A stretch of 64,000 nucleotides of DNA from G965276765 sp965276765. Lineage in GTDB: Bacteria; Actinomycetota; Acidimicrobiia; Acidimicrobiales; Palsa-688. Position 1 is the stretch's first letter. The number at the start of each line of letters is the position of its first letter. The translations under genes were made by a program, and so were the position numbers. The stretch lies in NCBI GenBank assembly GCA_965276765.1, contig OZ255627.1:3906001-3970000 (forward strand), given 5' to 3'. Of this stretch, positions 48,471 through 57,453 are shown piece after piece. The notes under the pieces are model-generated. The model was not told the origin of the DNA. It worked only from the letters and a program-made list of their open reading frames with translations, and did not search any database.

Positions 48471-49175
48471 TCAGCCCCTGTGCCGCCACCGGTCGATCGC
48501 CCTGGTCATCGTGGTCACATGGTCGCTGTAGACGGCGTCGATGCCCATGGAGAGCATGGACGTGATGGTCGAGTGGCGTTGGGCGTCCCAGGCGAAGGCG
48601 AGGAGGCCTGCGCCGTGGACGGCCCCGACCCGGGCCGGCGTCCACTCCCTCCAGCGGAGGTTGACGGCGTCGACGCCGGCGCCGGCAAGGGTGACGACCC
48701 CGCCGTCGAAGCCGCCGGGGAGCCGCGCCGCCCTCGTCGATGCGACCAGGCGGACAAAAGGCGACAGCGCCCGCCACGAGGCCAGGGCGCTGCCGGCCCC
48801 GCAGAGCCAGAGCCGCGAGGTCACCCCGGCCGCGTCGGCGACGGCCACTGCGGCGGCCGCCGCCGTCTTGTCCTTGACGTCGAGGGAAAGCTCGAAGCTC
48901 GCGCCGGTGCGGCCGTAGAGGTCGGCGAGGGTCGGGATGTGGGCCGGGAGGTCCGCCCGTCTGAGGCTGCGGATCGGCGTGCGCCGTAGCCCCTTCCACA
49001 CCAGGCCGTCGTGGTCGAGGACGGCGACACCATCGGCGGTCAGCCACACGTCGCTCTCGAGCGCCTCGGCCCCGAGTTCGAGGGCGCGAGCGAAGCTCTT
49101 CAGCGTGTTGTCCCTGCACTCGGCCCTCGCGCCCCGGTGGGCGAAGCCGATCGGCAGGTGCGGCGCGGCTTTCAT
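48471..49175 (-). CDS. Glycerophosphodiester phosphodiesterase family protein
   Basis: About 234 residues. Active-site residues are His13 and Arg14 (AHRG), Glu40 and Asp42 (ALESDVWLTADG), and His55 in LDHDGLVW. It should split glycerophosphodiesters to glycerol 3-phosphate and an alcohol. No signal peptide is seen from ATG 49175, so it is probably cytoplasmic; an in-frame upstream extension is possible. Convergent with lepB and divergent from the small membrane gene at 49253, so it interrupts the lepB-tat order. Confidence 0.86.
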   Translation of the reverse strand: MKAAPHLPIGFAHRGARAECRDNTLKSFARALELGAEALESDVWLTADGVAVLDHDGLVWKGLRRTPIRSLRRADLPAHIPTLADLYGRTGASFELSLDVKDKTAAAAAVAVADAAGVTSRLWLCGAGSALASWRALSPFVRLVASTRAARLPGGFDGGVVTLAGAGVDAVNLRWREWTPARVGAVHGAGLLAFAWDAQRHSTITSMLSMGIDAVYSDHVTTMTRAIDRWRHRG

Positions 49176-49252
49176 CGCCCCATCCTGTCTGCTCACACCC
49201 CCATCCTGTCGGAGCCTCGGCGTCGAAGAACAGTTGATGACACAATTCTCCT

Positions 49253-49444
49253 GTGACTTTCTCTTGGTGGTGGGCACTCCCGCTGCTCGTCGGCGCGGCG
49301 ACAGCAGGTGCCGCCCGGGTCGCAGCCAGGCGCATGCGGGTGGAAACGACGGCGCTGCGCTCCACGTCGGAGCGCGTTGCGGCCAGAAGACACCAGGTCG
49401 AAGCCGGATGCAGGACCGCCCCGCCTCCCCCCACGATCCGGTAG
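49253..49444 (+). CDS. Small membrane-anchored protein before tatA
   Basis: 63 residues from GTG 49253: MTFSWWWALPLLVGAATAGA is a single hydrophobic segment, then an Arg-rich region (ARVAARRMRVETTALRSTSE). No family recognised. It ends 22 bases before tatA, which suggests co-transcription. Its small size makes the call less certain. Confidence 0.5.
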   Translation: MTFSWWWALPLLVGAATAGAARVAARRMRVETTALRSTSERVAARRHQVEAGCRTAPPPPTIR

Positions 49445-49466
49445 GGCAACCGGTAGACTCGCCGTT

Positions 49467-49850
49467 GTGTTCGATCTGAGCCCGGAGAAGATCCTGCTGA
49501 TCGGGGTCATCGCGCTCATGGTGCTCGGTCCCGACCGCTTGCCGAAGGCGGCGCGTGGCCTCGGGAAGGCCCTGCATCAAATGCGTACCATGACCGGCTC
49601 GCTGCAGACCGAGGTCCGCGATGCCATGGCCGAGCCCCGCCAGGCGCTCAACGACGCCGTGGGGGACATGGGCCTGCCGACCACGATGCCTCGGATTCCC
49701 TCGGTGCGCTCCGCGCTCAACCAGGCGCTTTTCGAACCGGTCGAAGCCTCGAGCCGCAACCCCTTCGCCCCCGGCGAGCAGGCATCCGCTTCCGACGGCG
49801 CCTCCGTAGACAGGGCGTCGGCGCTGCCCGACGACCCTGCCCTGAACTAG
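49467..49850 (+). CDS. tatA: Twin-arginine translocase subunit TatA/TatB
   Basis: A 127-residue TatA/B-type protein. It opens with a membrane helix (PEKILLIGVIALMVLGPDRL) followed by an amphipathic helix (PKAARGLGKALHQMRTMTGS) and a soluble tail. GPDRLP at the hinge and the longer tail resemble TatB more than TatA. With TatC it transports folded proteins across the membrane. Start GTG 49467. The position next to tatC and helY matches mycobacteria. Confidence 0.9.
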   Translation: MFDLSPEKILLIGVIALMVLGPDRLPKAARGLGKALHQMRTMTGSLQTEVRDAMAEPRQALNDAVGDMGLPTTMPRIPSVRSALNQALFEPVEASSRNPFAPGEQASASDGASVDRASALPDDPALN

Positions 49851-49857
49851 GACCGAC

Positions 49858-50637
49858 ATGGCCATCACCGACGACGCACCGGTCGGAGACCCGAAGCTCG
49901 ATCAAGAGCTCGCAACAATGACGCTCTTCGAGCATCTGGCCGAACTGCGCAATCGTCTGATCGTCGCCTTCATCGCCGTGGCCGTCATGACGATCATCTC
50001 CTGGTTCTTCTACGGCTCCGCCATCCACTTCATGCGCGAGCCGTACTGCAACTTCATCCACCACCATCAGCACAAGTCGCTGTCGGGCTGCAATTTGGTG
50101 ACCAACGGTCCGCTCGAGGGCTTCACCACCCGCCTGAAGATCAGCGCCTACGCCGGCCTCGCCTTGTCCACGCCGGTGCTGTTCTGGGAGCTGTGGCGCT
50201 TCATCACCCCCGGCCTCAAGGACAGCGAGAAGCGCTACGCCGTCCCGTTCGTGAGCTCGGCCGTGGTGCTGTTCGCGGCCGGCGTCACCACCTCCGTCCT
50301 CGTGTTCCCCAAGGCCCTCACCTGGCTGATCGACGTGAGCGGCCCCGGCGTGGTCCCGCTGTTCTCGCCGTCCAAGTACTTCACCCTCTACGTGACCCTC
50401 GCCGTCGTGTTCGGCGCCGTGTTCATGTACCCGATCGTACTCGTGGCCCTCGAGCTGACCGGGGTCGTCCCGAGCGCGAAGTGGCGAAGGTGGCGCCGGC
50501 CGGCGATCGTCATCATCTGCGGCGTGGCCGCCTTGATCACGCCGAGCAGCGACCCCTTCTCGTTCCTCGCCATGGCGGTGCCGATGCTGTTGTTCTACGA
50601 GATCTCCATCATGGTCGGGCGGGTCATGCACAAGTAG
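49858..50637 (+). CDS. tatC: Twin-arginine translocase subunit TatC
   Basis: A 259-residue polytopic protein with the TatC signature MTLFEHLAELRNRLIVAFI and about six membrane helices, including LSTPVLFWELWRFITPGL. It is the receptor for twin-arginine signal peptides. ATG 49858 follows tatA by 7 bases. The stop overlaps the helicase start by one base. Confidence 0.96.
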   Translation: MAITDDAPVGDPKLDQELATMTLFEHLAELRNRLIVAFIAVAVMTIISWFFYGSAIHFMREPYCNFIHHHQHKSLSGCNLVTNGPLEGFTTRLKISAYAGLALSTPVLFWELWRFITPGLKDSEKRYAVPFVSSAVVLFAAGVTTSVLVFPKALTWLIDVSGPGVVPLFSPSKYFTLYVTLAVVFGAVFMYPIVLVALELTGVVPSAKWRRWRRPAIVIICGVAALITPSSDPFSFLAMAVPMLLFYEISIMVGRVMHK

Positions 50638-53258
50638 TGTCGGTCGGCGATCCCGTGCGTGGCAGGTTCGTCGCCGGGCTCGGATTCGAGCTCGACCGCT
50701 TCCAACGAGAGGCGCTCGACGTCATCGACGCCGGGAGCAGCGTGGTGGTGGCCGCGCCGACCGGGTCGGGCAAGACCGTCGTGGCCGAGTACGCCGTAGC
50801 CAAGGCGCTGGCGGCGGGGACCAAGGCGTTCTACACCACGCCGCTCAAGGCACTCTCCAACCAAAAGTACGCCGAGCTGGTGCGCCGCCACGGTCCTGGA
50901 GCCGTCGGCCTGCTCACCGGCGACAACGCCATCAACCCGGGCGCGGCGGTCGTCGTGATGACGACCGAGGTGCTCCGCAACATGATCTACGGCAGCTCCG
51001 GGGCGCTCGACGGCCTCAGCTATGTCGTCCTCGACGAGGTCCACTACCTCCAAAACGCCTACCGCGGCCCGGTCTGGGAGGAGGTGATCATCCACACCCC
51101 GCCGGCCGTCGACCTCGTCTGCCTGTCCGCGACGGTCTCCAATGCCGACGAGCTCGCCGGATGGATTCGGACGGTACGGGGGAAAACCGTCGCCGTCGTC
51201 GAGGAACGTCGGCCCGTCGACCTCACCGACCTCTACCTCGTCGGTGACCGCGGCTCGGATCGCGTTCAATTGCTGCCCACCCTGATCGAGGATCGCCCCA
51301 ACCCCGAGGCCATCGCTCTCGAGGCGAGGAACGGCCGCGAGCGCGGCCCTCACGGACGAAGGCATGGCCGGCTCTACGCGCCCCGGCGGGCGGAGACGGT
51401 GGACCTCCTCGACCGTGGCGGGATGCTTCCTGCGATCTACTTCATCTTCAGCCGCAAGGCCTGCGACGAGGCCGTCGGGATCTGCCGACGGGAGAGCAAC
51501 CGCCTCACCACTGCCGACGAGCGCCGGCGGATCCGCATGATCGTCGACGACCACGTCGCCGCCCTCGAACGCGACGACCTGGACCTGCTCGGCTACGGCC
51601 AGTGGCTCGGTGGGCTCGAGGCCGGTTTCGCCGCTCACCACGCCGGGCTCGTGCCGCCGTTCAAGGAGGCGGTGGAGGCCTGTTTCGCGGCCGGGCTCGT
51701 GAAGGTGGTCTTCGCCACCGAGACCCTGTCGCTCGGGATCAACATGCCGGCGCGTACGGTCGTGATCGAGAAGCTCACCAAGTTCACCGGTGAACGCCAC
51801 GAGTTCCTCACCGCCGGGGAGTACACGCAGCTCACCGGCAGGGCCGGCCGGCGTGGGATCGACGACGCCGGCTACGCGGTCGTGCTGTGGTCGCCCTTCG
51901 TCACCTTCGACCGCGTCGCCGGCCTGGCGGGGGAGCGCAGCTACGCCCTGACGAGCAGCTTCCGGCCCACCTACAACATGGCCGCCAACCTCGTTCGCCG
52001 GTACCCACCCGACACCGCCCGCCACCTGCTCAACCTTTCGTTCGCCCAGTACCAGACCGACGGCGACGTCGTCCGCCTGGAGGCCCAGCTCGAGCGGACC
52101 ACCTCGGCGGCCGACGATGCCGCCCGCGCCGCCACCTGCGAGCTCGGCGACGTGGCCGAGTACCGCCGGCTCCTGCGTAGCCGCGAGGACGGCGCCGCTC
52201 ACCATCGCGCCCCGCCGGCCGAGGTCGCCGCCGTGCTGGCCCGGATCCAACCGGGTGACGTGCTCGTCGCCCACGGAGAACGGATCGCGGTGTTGACGAC
52301 GACGCACCGCAGAGGCGGCGACGTGCGGCTCAGGGGGGTGACCCCCGAACGCCGACTCGTGCAGCTCGGGCCCGGGGATTTCCCCCAACCGCCTCGAACC
52401 ATCGGCCGCATCGTCCTCCCCGCACCGTACGCCCCCAACAACAACGGGTTCCGGCGCCGGGTCGCATCCGCGCTCGCCTCCGCCCGCATCGATGCTCCCG
52501 TCGACGACGGCAGGAACCGCCACCGCAGCGGTGAAAAGAAGGCGTCGGCCCGGGCCGTGGCCACCCACCCGGTCGCGTCCTGCCCTTCGGCCGCCGGGCA
52601 CATCAGGGCGCGCGAACGAGCCGAACGCCTCGAGCGGGACGCGGACCGCATCCGGCGTCGGATCAGGGGCAGGACCGGATCCATCGCCAGGCACTTCGAC
52701 CGGGTGCTTGGTGTCCTGGCCTCGTGGGGGTACGTCGACGGATGGGCGCTCACCGACCGGGGCGAGCGTCTGGCGCGCATCTATCACGAGGCCGACCTCC
52801 TCATCGCCCAGTGCCTCGACGCCGGCCTTCTCGACGGGCTGGGCCCCGACGACCTGGCCGGCCTCGCCTCCGTCTTCACGTTCGAGTCGAGAGGTCCTGG
52901 CGAGGCCAGCCGACCGCAACTGACCGGGGAGCTCCAGACCCGCCTCCGCTCGATCGAGCGGATCGCCGCCGAGCTCAACGGGGCGGAGGACGAGGCCGGC
53001 CTCCCGCTCACGAGAGGACCAGATCCCGGTTTCGTGGCGGTGGCGCGCCGCTGGGCCGGCGGTGACCAGCTGGCTCCCATCCTCGAGGACGAGGACATCT
53101 CCGGCGGGGATTTCGTGCGCAATGTCAAACAGCTCGTCGACCTGCTCCGCCAGCTCGGCGACCACGCCCCCGACCGGGCCACGGCCGGCGCAGCCAGGTC
53201 GGCATCCGACCGGCTCGTCCGGGGGGTCGTCGCCGCCTCCTCGGTGGTCGGGCGATGA
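50637..53258 (+). CDS. helY: HelY-type DEVH-box (Ski2-like) helicase
   Basis: An 873-residue superfamily 2 helicase. Walker A is AAPTGSGKT (residues 39-47), the DEVH box is at 133-136 (LDEVHY), motif III is CLSATVSN, and motif VI is QLTGRAGRRGID. Beyond it is the C-terminal Ski2/Mtr4-type helical part (SSFRPTYNMAANLVRRYPPD). The mycobacterial homologue is Rv2092c, next to tatC. The precise RNA or DNA substrate is unknown. GTG 50637 shares one base with the tatC stop; the frame runs upstream through tatC without being coding there. Confidence 0.92.
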   Translation: MSVGDPVRGRFVAGLGFELDRFQREALDVIDAGSSVVVAAPTGSGKTVVAEYAVAKALAAGTKAFYTTPLKALSNQKYAELVRRHGPGAVGLLTGDNAINPGAAVVVMTTEVLRNMIYGSSGALDGLSYVVLDEVHYLQNAYRGPVWEEVIIHTPPAVDLVCLSATVSNADELAGWIRTVRGKTVAVVEERRPVDLTDLYLVGDRGSDRVQLLPTLIEDRPNPEAIALEARNGRERGPHGRRHGRLYAPRRAETVDLLDRGGMLPAIYFIFSRKACDEAVGICRRESNRLTTADERRRIRMIVDDHVAALERDDLDLLGYGQWLGGLEAGFAAHHAGLVPPFKEAVEACFAAGLVKVVFATETLSLGINMPARTVVIEKLTKFTGERHEFLTAGEYTQLTGRAGRRGIDDAGYAVVLWSPFVTFDRVAGLAGERSYALTSSFRPTYNMAANLVRRYPPDTARHLLNLSFAQYQTDGDVVRLEAQLERTTSAADDAARAATCELGDVAEYRRLLRSREDGAAHHRAPPAEVAAVLARIQPGDVLVAHGERIAVLTTTHRRGGDVRLRGVTPERRLVQLGPGDFPQPPRTIGRIVLPAPYAPNNNGFRRRVASALASARIDAPVDDGRNRHRSGEKKASARAVATHPVASCPSAAGHIRARERAERLERDADRIRRRIRGRTGSIARHFDRVLGVLASWGYVDGWALTDRGERLARIYHEADLLIAQCLDAGLLDGLGPDDLAGLASVFTFESRGPGEASRPQLTGELQTRLRSIERIAAELNGAEDEAGLPLTRGPDPGFVAVARRWAGGDQLAPILEDEDISGGDFVRNVKQLVDLLRQLGDHAPDRATAGAARSASDRLVRGVVAASSVVGR

Positions 53259-53310
53259 GACGGCCATCCCCCACGACGGACCCGGTGGACCCGTAGGCTC
53301 GGCGTTCGCC

Positions 53311-54990
53311 ATGGGGTACAACGAGACAGCCCTTTATGCCACCGAGGAGTGGAGCGACGACGAGGCCGAGATCCTCCGTCGGTACTTCACCAACCTCGAC
53401 GGGCCGGTCTTCGCCCTCGTCAACCTGCCAGAGGTGGTCAAAGGGGCGCTTTTCGCCCGGTACTCGAGGTCGGCCAAGAGCCTCAGACGGCTGTTCCTCG
53501 ACGAGTTCGTCGGCGACCTCGACATCACCGGCGACCACAGCATCGACGCCACCGTCGGTCTCGACCGGGCCGAACAGCTCTACGAGAAGGTCTTCTTCGA
53601 GTACGGCGACGACTCGGTGGCCCAGCTCGGTGGCGTGCACCTGGCCTGCGAGCAGGCGTCGAACCTGCTCACCAAGGCCATCGAGTGGAGCCGGCTCATG
53701 TCCTACATGGAGAAGTCGACCCGGTACGTCGCCTACGACACGAGGCTCGACAATGGTAGGTACCGCTATTACCGGGATCCGCTGATCCTCGATTCGCCGC
53801 TTGGGGCCCGCTATGTCGGCGACATGGACCGCCTCTTCGATGCCTACGGGGATCTGCTCCCCGTGCTCCAGGCCTGGTTCGCGGAGCTGCACCCGCGGGG
53901 CGCGGGCGACTCCGATTTTGCGTGGCGGCGCTCGGTGCGAGCCAAGGCCTACGACGCCCTCAGAGGCATGCTGCCGGCCGCGGCGACATCGAATCTCGGG
54001 ATCTACGCGAGTGGACAGGCCTACGAGAGCCTGCTCGTCCGGCTACGCGCCCACCCCCTGCCGGAGGCGAGGGCCTACGCCGACCTGATGCTGACCGAGC
54101 TGCGCAAGGTCATTCCGTCGTGGGTGCGACGCGTCGACGTCGACGATCGGGGCGTGGCCTGGTCGGCCTACCTCGCCCGCAACCACGAGAGCATGCAGGA
54201 TCTCGTCGACGGGCTGCTCGGGGGGACCGACGACCACGAAGGCGCCGGTGATGTCGTCGTCGGCGGCGACCCCGAGGTCGACCTGGTCGAATGGGATCCC
54301 GACGCCGAGACCAAGACGGTCGCGGCCATGCTCTACCCCTACAGCGACCTGCCCGAGCACCGCATCGAGCAGCGCGTCGCCGCCATGAGCGCGGAGGAGC
54401 GCGTCGGGATCGTGCGGCGCTACGCAGGGGAGCGGACCAACCGCAGGCTCAAGCCGGGACGGGCCCTCGAGCGCTGCGGATACCGCTTCGACGTGACGTC
54501 CGACTACGGGGCCTTCCGCGACCTGCAACGCCACCGGCTGCTGACCATCGAGTGGCAGAACCTCACGCCCGCGCACGGCTATACCCTGCCGGCGGCCGTC
54601 GCCGACGCCGGGGCGGCCGAGGCCTATGACACCGCCATGCGTCGCTCGGCCGAGCTCCACCAGGCGCTCGGTGAGCAGTTCGGGCCGGGCCAGTCGGCCT
54701 ACGCCGTCGCCCTGGCCTTCCGGATCCGCTACGTGATGCAGTTCAACGGGCGCGAAGCCATGCACGTCCTCGAGCTGCGGACCGGTCCTGCCGGCCATCC
54801 CGAGTACCGCAAGGTCTGCCAGCGGATGCACCGCCTCATCGCCGAGAAGGCTGGTCACCGGGCCCTGGCCGAGCTCATGCGCTTCGTCGACCACACCGAC
54901 TACGAGGGCGACGGCCTCCCCCGCCTAGCCGGCGAGCGGAGAGCCGAGGCCCGCAGGGACCCGTCGGGAGCGTCCCTGCCCTCCGCCTAG
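53311..54990 (+). CDS. Duplicated ThyX-fold protein (FAD-dependent thymidylate synthase-like)
   Basis: A 559-residue protein of two ThyX-like halves. The first has DDSVAQLGGVHLACEQASNL and MSYMEKSTRYVAYD, which corresponds to the SxRY end of the ThyX signature. The second has the front of the signature, DLQRHRLLTIEWQNLTPAHG, but not the SxRY end. Thus neither half keeps the whole RHRxxSxNxxSxRY motif. A linker rich in Asp and Gly joins them (GGTDDHEGAGDVVVGGDPEV). ThyX makes dTMP from dUMP with FAD and NADPH; whether this version does so is doubtful. ATG 53311 is 53 bases after helY. Confidence 0.8.
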   Translation: MGYNETALYATEEWSDDEAEILRRYFTNLDGPVFALVNLPEVVKGALFARYSRSAKSLRRLFLDEFVGDLDITGDHSIDATVGLDRAEQLYEKVFFEYGDDSVAQLGGVHLACEQASNLLTKAIEWSRLMSYMEKSTRYVAYDTRLDNGRYRYYRDPLILDSPLGARYVGDMDRLFDAYGDLLPVLQAWFAELHPRGAGDSDFAWRRSVRAKAYDALRGMLPAAATSNLGIYASGQAYESLLVRLRAHPLPEARAYADLMLTELRKVIPSWVRRVDVDDRGVAWSAYLARNHESMQDLVDGLLGGTDDHEGAGDVVVGGDPEVDLVEWDPDAETKTVAAMLYPYSDLPEHRIEQRVAAMSAEERVGIVRRYAGERTNRRLKPGRALERCGYRFDVTSDYGAFRDLQRHRLLTIEWQNLTPAHGYTLPAAVADAGAAEAYDTAMRRSAELHQALGEQFGPGQSAYAVALAFRIRYVMQFNGREAMHVLELRTGPAGHPEYRKVCQRMHRLIAEKAGHRALAELMRFVDHTDYEGDGLPRLAGERRAEARRDPSGASLPSA

Positions 54991-55515
54991 GCACGGCGTT
55001 GCGACCGGTACCCGGAGTCATTCCTCTCGGTAAACGACGAAGAAACTACCGGTAATTTTTTGACCTTCCTGACCAGCACCGTTGTGGGAATGTGCAGGTC
55101 AGGGGCGGGATGTTCCCCTTGCCCGCCGGCCGCTGTTCGTCCAAGATAAGTCGCACCTGCTGCACGAAACGGATGCCGTGACGTGTTGCTACGCCAAGGC
55201 GGCTCGGTGACCAAGTAGACAACGTCGACTGCCGGGTGCTCCCGCGACCGACGGCACCAACGGTCACCGAGCCGCCTGGAGCGTCCCCGGTGCGGCTGGC
55301 TCTGGCGTGGAGGTTTCCTGGGCGTCAGCTCCCCTCCCCGGGGCTTTCTGCCACCCCGACTTCTCCGGCGTTTTCGTGCGCAGCCGGGAATGTCTCGAGG
55401 TGGCCTATGGTTGCTCGCTCGCGACCCCCGGATGGCGGCGCACGGTGACAACGTCATCGCAGCCGCCGCTCCGGTGATCCGTTCACCGCACACCAGTCTC
55501 GAAGGACACCACACC
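54991..55515. other. Only gene-free stretch over 300 bp in the window
   Basis: 525 bases with no convincing gene; short open frames here (for example 55236-55448) have no ribosome site and no family features. It has a T6 run at 55055-55060 in an AT-rich patch, a perfect 16-bp inverted repeat at 55197-55277, and a TATGGT box at 55406-55411 that could be the -10 of the DUF4193 gene. Confidence 0.7.
55197..55277. repeat. Perfect 16-bp inverted repeat with 49-base spacer, possible structured RNA
   Basis: AGGCGGCTCGGTGACC (55197-55212) and GGTCACCGAGCCGCCT (55262-55277) are exact reverse complements. A smaller TGCCG/CGGCA pair lies within the spacer. No open frame crosses it convincingly. It could be the closing stem of a small RNA, a bidirectional terminator or a mobile-element trace. 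Confidence 0.7.
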
Positions 55516-55983
55516 ATGCCTGAAGAAGATCTCGACGAGATCGAAGAGGAGCCCGACGCCCCCGAGGACCTCGACGACGAGGAGATCGAGGATCTCGACG
55601 AGGACCTCGATGAGGATGAGGACGACGCCGTCGACGAAGACGACGAGGATGACAATGCAGAAGCGGACGCGCCCGCGACCGCCAAGGAGGCGCCCGCGCC
55701 AGCCCGGCCACGCGAGGACGACGAGGAGGAAGACGAGGACGACGACGACGACACCGACGACGTCGAGGCCAGCCTCGATGTGATCCTCATGGAGCGGATG
55801 GTCGTCGAAGAAGAGGAGGACGACGACGAGGACGACGCCGTGGAGGTCGACGAGCGGGGCGAGAGCCCGCTGAAGGTCCTGCCCAAGCAACCGGGGGAGT
55901 TCGTCTGTCAGTCCTGCTTCCTCGTCAAGCACCCCAGCCAGCTGGCCGACGAGAAGCGCCAGCTGTGCCGGGACTGTGTCTGA
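55516..55983 (+). CDS. DUF4193 family acidic protein with C-terminal zinc finger
   Basis: A 155-residue protein. The first 100 residues are extremely acidic, with long Asp/Glu runs broken by an Ala/Pro segment. Then comes a helical stretch (ASLDVILMERMVVEEEE) and a C-terminal CxxC...CxxC finger: FVCQSCFLVKHPSQLADEK and LCRDCV. This is the DUF4193 pattern, common in actinobacteria and of unknown role. A GAAGGA site precedes the ATG. The composition should make it run abnormally on gels. Confidence 0.88.
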   Translation: MPEEDLDEIEEEPDAPEDLDDEEIEDLDEDLDEDEDDAVDEDDEDDNAEADAPATAKEAPAPARPREDDEEEDEDDDDDTDDVEASLDVILMERMVVEEEEDDDEDDAVEVDERGESPLKVLPKQPGEFVCQSCFLVKHPSQLADEKRQLCRDCV

Positions 55984-56016
55984 GCGGCTCGGCCGGTTGA
56001 AACCCGCCGTCGTGGG

Positions 56017-56022
56017 TACCTT
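56017..56022 (+). promoter_or_regulatory. -10 box (TACCTT) predicting a leaderless mRNA
   Basis: TACCTT ends 6 bases before the ATG at 56029, in the 45-base gap after the DUF4193 gene. Confidence 0.5.
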
Positions 56023-56028
56023 CACGAC

Positions 56029-56694
56029 ATGGATGCAGCCGCCGAATGGGCCAGGGCCCAGGATCGAGTCATCGAGCTGGTCGAGGCCATGTCCGGCACC
56101 GAGGCCGCGGTCACGGTGCCGGCGTGCCCGGCGTGGACCGTGAAGGATCTCCTCGCCCACGTGGTGGGCCTCGATGCCGACGTCCTGGCCGGAGACGAAC
56201 CGGACGACCACAACAGCGCCTGGACCCAGCGCCAGGTCGACGAGCGGGCCGATCGCGACCTGACGGCCATCGTCGCGGAATGGCGGACGATGACCGTCCC
56301 GATGCAGGAATGGATGGCGACGAACGGGTCGCGACCGCTCGGCGACATCGCCATCCACGAGCAGGACCTGCGCGGCGCCATTCACGTGCCCGGCGCCCAA
56401 GACACGGCGGGCCTGGCGGCCATCAGGGATCAGCTGGCTTCCGGCTTCGCCGACCGGGTGCGCGAGTCCGGCCGGCCCGGGATCGCTCTCGAGGGTTCGG
56501 GCTGGACACTGGCCACCGACGACGGCGCTCCGAAGGTCGCGGTGCGAGCATCCGACTTCGATTTGACCCGCGCCCTTATGTCCCGGCGCACGTCCGATCA
56601 GTTGCGGATGTGGACCGTGACCGGCGACGTCGAGCCCTACCTGCCATTCTTCGCCGGGCTCGGCCCCCTGCCCGATGCGGAGCTGCCCGAGTGA
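56029..56694 (+). CDS. Maleylpyruvate isomerase family mycothiol-dependent (DinB-fold) enzyme
   Basis: A 221-residue four-helix protein of the TIGR03083 group. It shows VPACPAWTVKDLLAHVVGLD, with a metal-ligand His, then the second His in DIAIHEQDLRGAI. Characterised members use mycothiol with a divalent metal for isomerisation or conjugation reactions. The C-terminal half (TSDQLRMWTVTGDVEPYL) is a typical accessory domain. The exact reaction is unknown. Confidence 0.83.
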   Translation: MDAAAEWARAQDRVIELVEAMSGTEAAVTVPACPAWTVKDLLAHVVGLDADVLAGDEPDDHNSAWTQRQVDERADRDLTAIVAEWRTMTVPMQEWMATNGSRPLGDIAIHEQDLRGAIHVPGAQDTAGLAAIRDQLASGFADRVRESGRPGIALEGSGWTLATDDGAPKVAVRASDFDLTRALMSRRTSDQLRMWTVTGDVEPYLPFFAGLGPLPDAELPE

Positions 56695-56758
56695 CCCCGC
56701 CACGGTGTTTGTCGTCGACCAGTTGTCGCTATAGCCCCACCTGCGCCAGGATCGAAGC

Positions 56759-57442
56759 GTGAGCAACAACGAACCTTCCCTCGAATCTGCGCTCGATCTC
56801 CTCGTCTACGTACCGGTCGGCGTGGCCCTCACCCTCGGAGAGGAGCTCCCCAAGCTGGCCGCCAAGGGCAGAGCTCGGCTCGGCGGCCCCATGACTGCGG
56901 CGTTGCTCATCGGCCGCCTGGCGGTCCAGCAGGGCCGAAGGGAGATGGACCGCAGGGTCGGGTCCACCCCGTCGCCCGTCGATCGGAACCGGCGCCGCGA
57001 CGAGCGGGCTTCGGCCGAGCGCACGGCCGGCGAGCCCCAAGCCAAGGTCGAGCGTCTCCATGTCGTCGACGAGCCGTCCGACGCCACCCGATGTCGGACG
57101 GTCACCTCGACGCCCAGCACGCGACCGCCAGTCGTCCCCGACCCGGCGGCGGCCGCACCGAGATCACGGCCGGCTGCAACCCGCCGGCCCGCTGCGCCCT
57201 CGGCTCGCCGGGCGCAGTCGAGCGGGAGGACGCCGACGGGGGGACGGCGCACGTCGGCCACTCGCGTCCCCGTGGCGGCATCGCTCGCTATCCCGGGCTA
57301 CGACTCGCTCTCCGCCTCGCAGGTCGTCCAGCGCCTTGCCGGCCTCTCCGGCACCGAGCTCGAAGCGGTCAGGGCCTACGAGACCGCCGGCCGAGGTCGC
57401 CGGACGATCCTGGCCAAGGCCTCGCAGCTGCAGGCTCGCTGA
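56759..57442 (+). CDS. Uncharacterised protein with C-terminal helical domain
   Basis: A 227-residue protein. The first 60 residues contain a possibly amphipathic or weakly hydrophobic stretch (ALDLLVYVPVGVALTLGEEL). A long disordered linker rich in Pro, Arg, Ala and Ser follows (about 70-165). The end is a compact domain (YDSLSASQVVQRLAGLSGTE, then VRAYETAGRGRRTILAK), a pattern seen at the end of several actinobacterial proteins including lipid-droplet-associated ones. Function unknown. GTG 56759; the fusion gene follows 11 bases after. Confidence 0.7.
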   Translation: MSNNEPSLESALDLLVYVPVGVALTLGEELPKLAAKGRARLGGPMTAALLIGRLAVQQGRREMDRRVGSTPSPVDRNRRRDERASAERTAGEPQAKVERLHVVDEPSDATRCRTVTSTPSTRPPVVPDPAAAAPRSRPAATRRPAAPSARRAQSSGRTPTGGRRTSATRVPVAASLAIPGYDSLSASQVVQRLAGLSGTELEAVRAYETAGRGRRTILAKASQLQAR

Positions 57443-57453
57443 ACGCGACGCGC

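Noticed and set aside
50595..53321. A 908-codon open frame on the minus strand opposite helY
   Set aside because: Long antisense open frames are expected at this GC content. Its translation is rich in Gly, Val, Arg and Asp without motifs, while the plus strand has complete helicase motifs.
55236..55448. A 70-codon open frame in the large gene-free region
   Set aside because: No ribosome binding site, it includes one arm of the inverted repeat, and the translation is a Pro/Ser/Ala mixture typical of non-coding GC-rich DNA.
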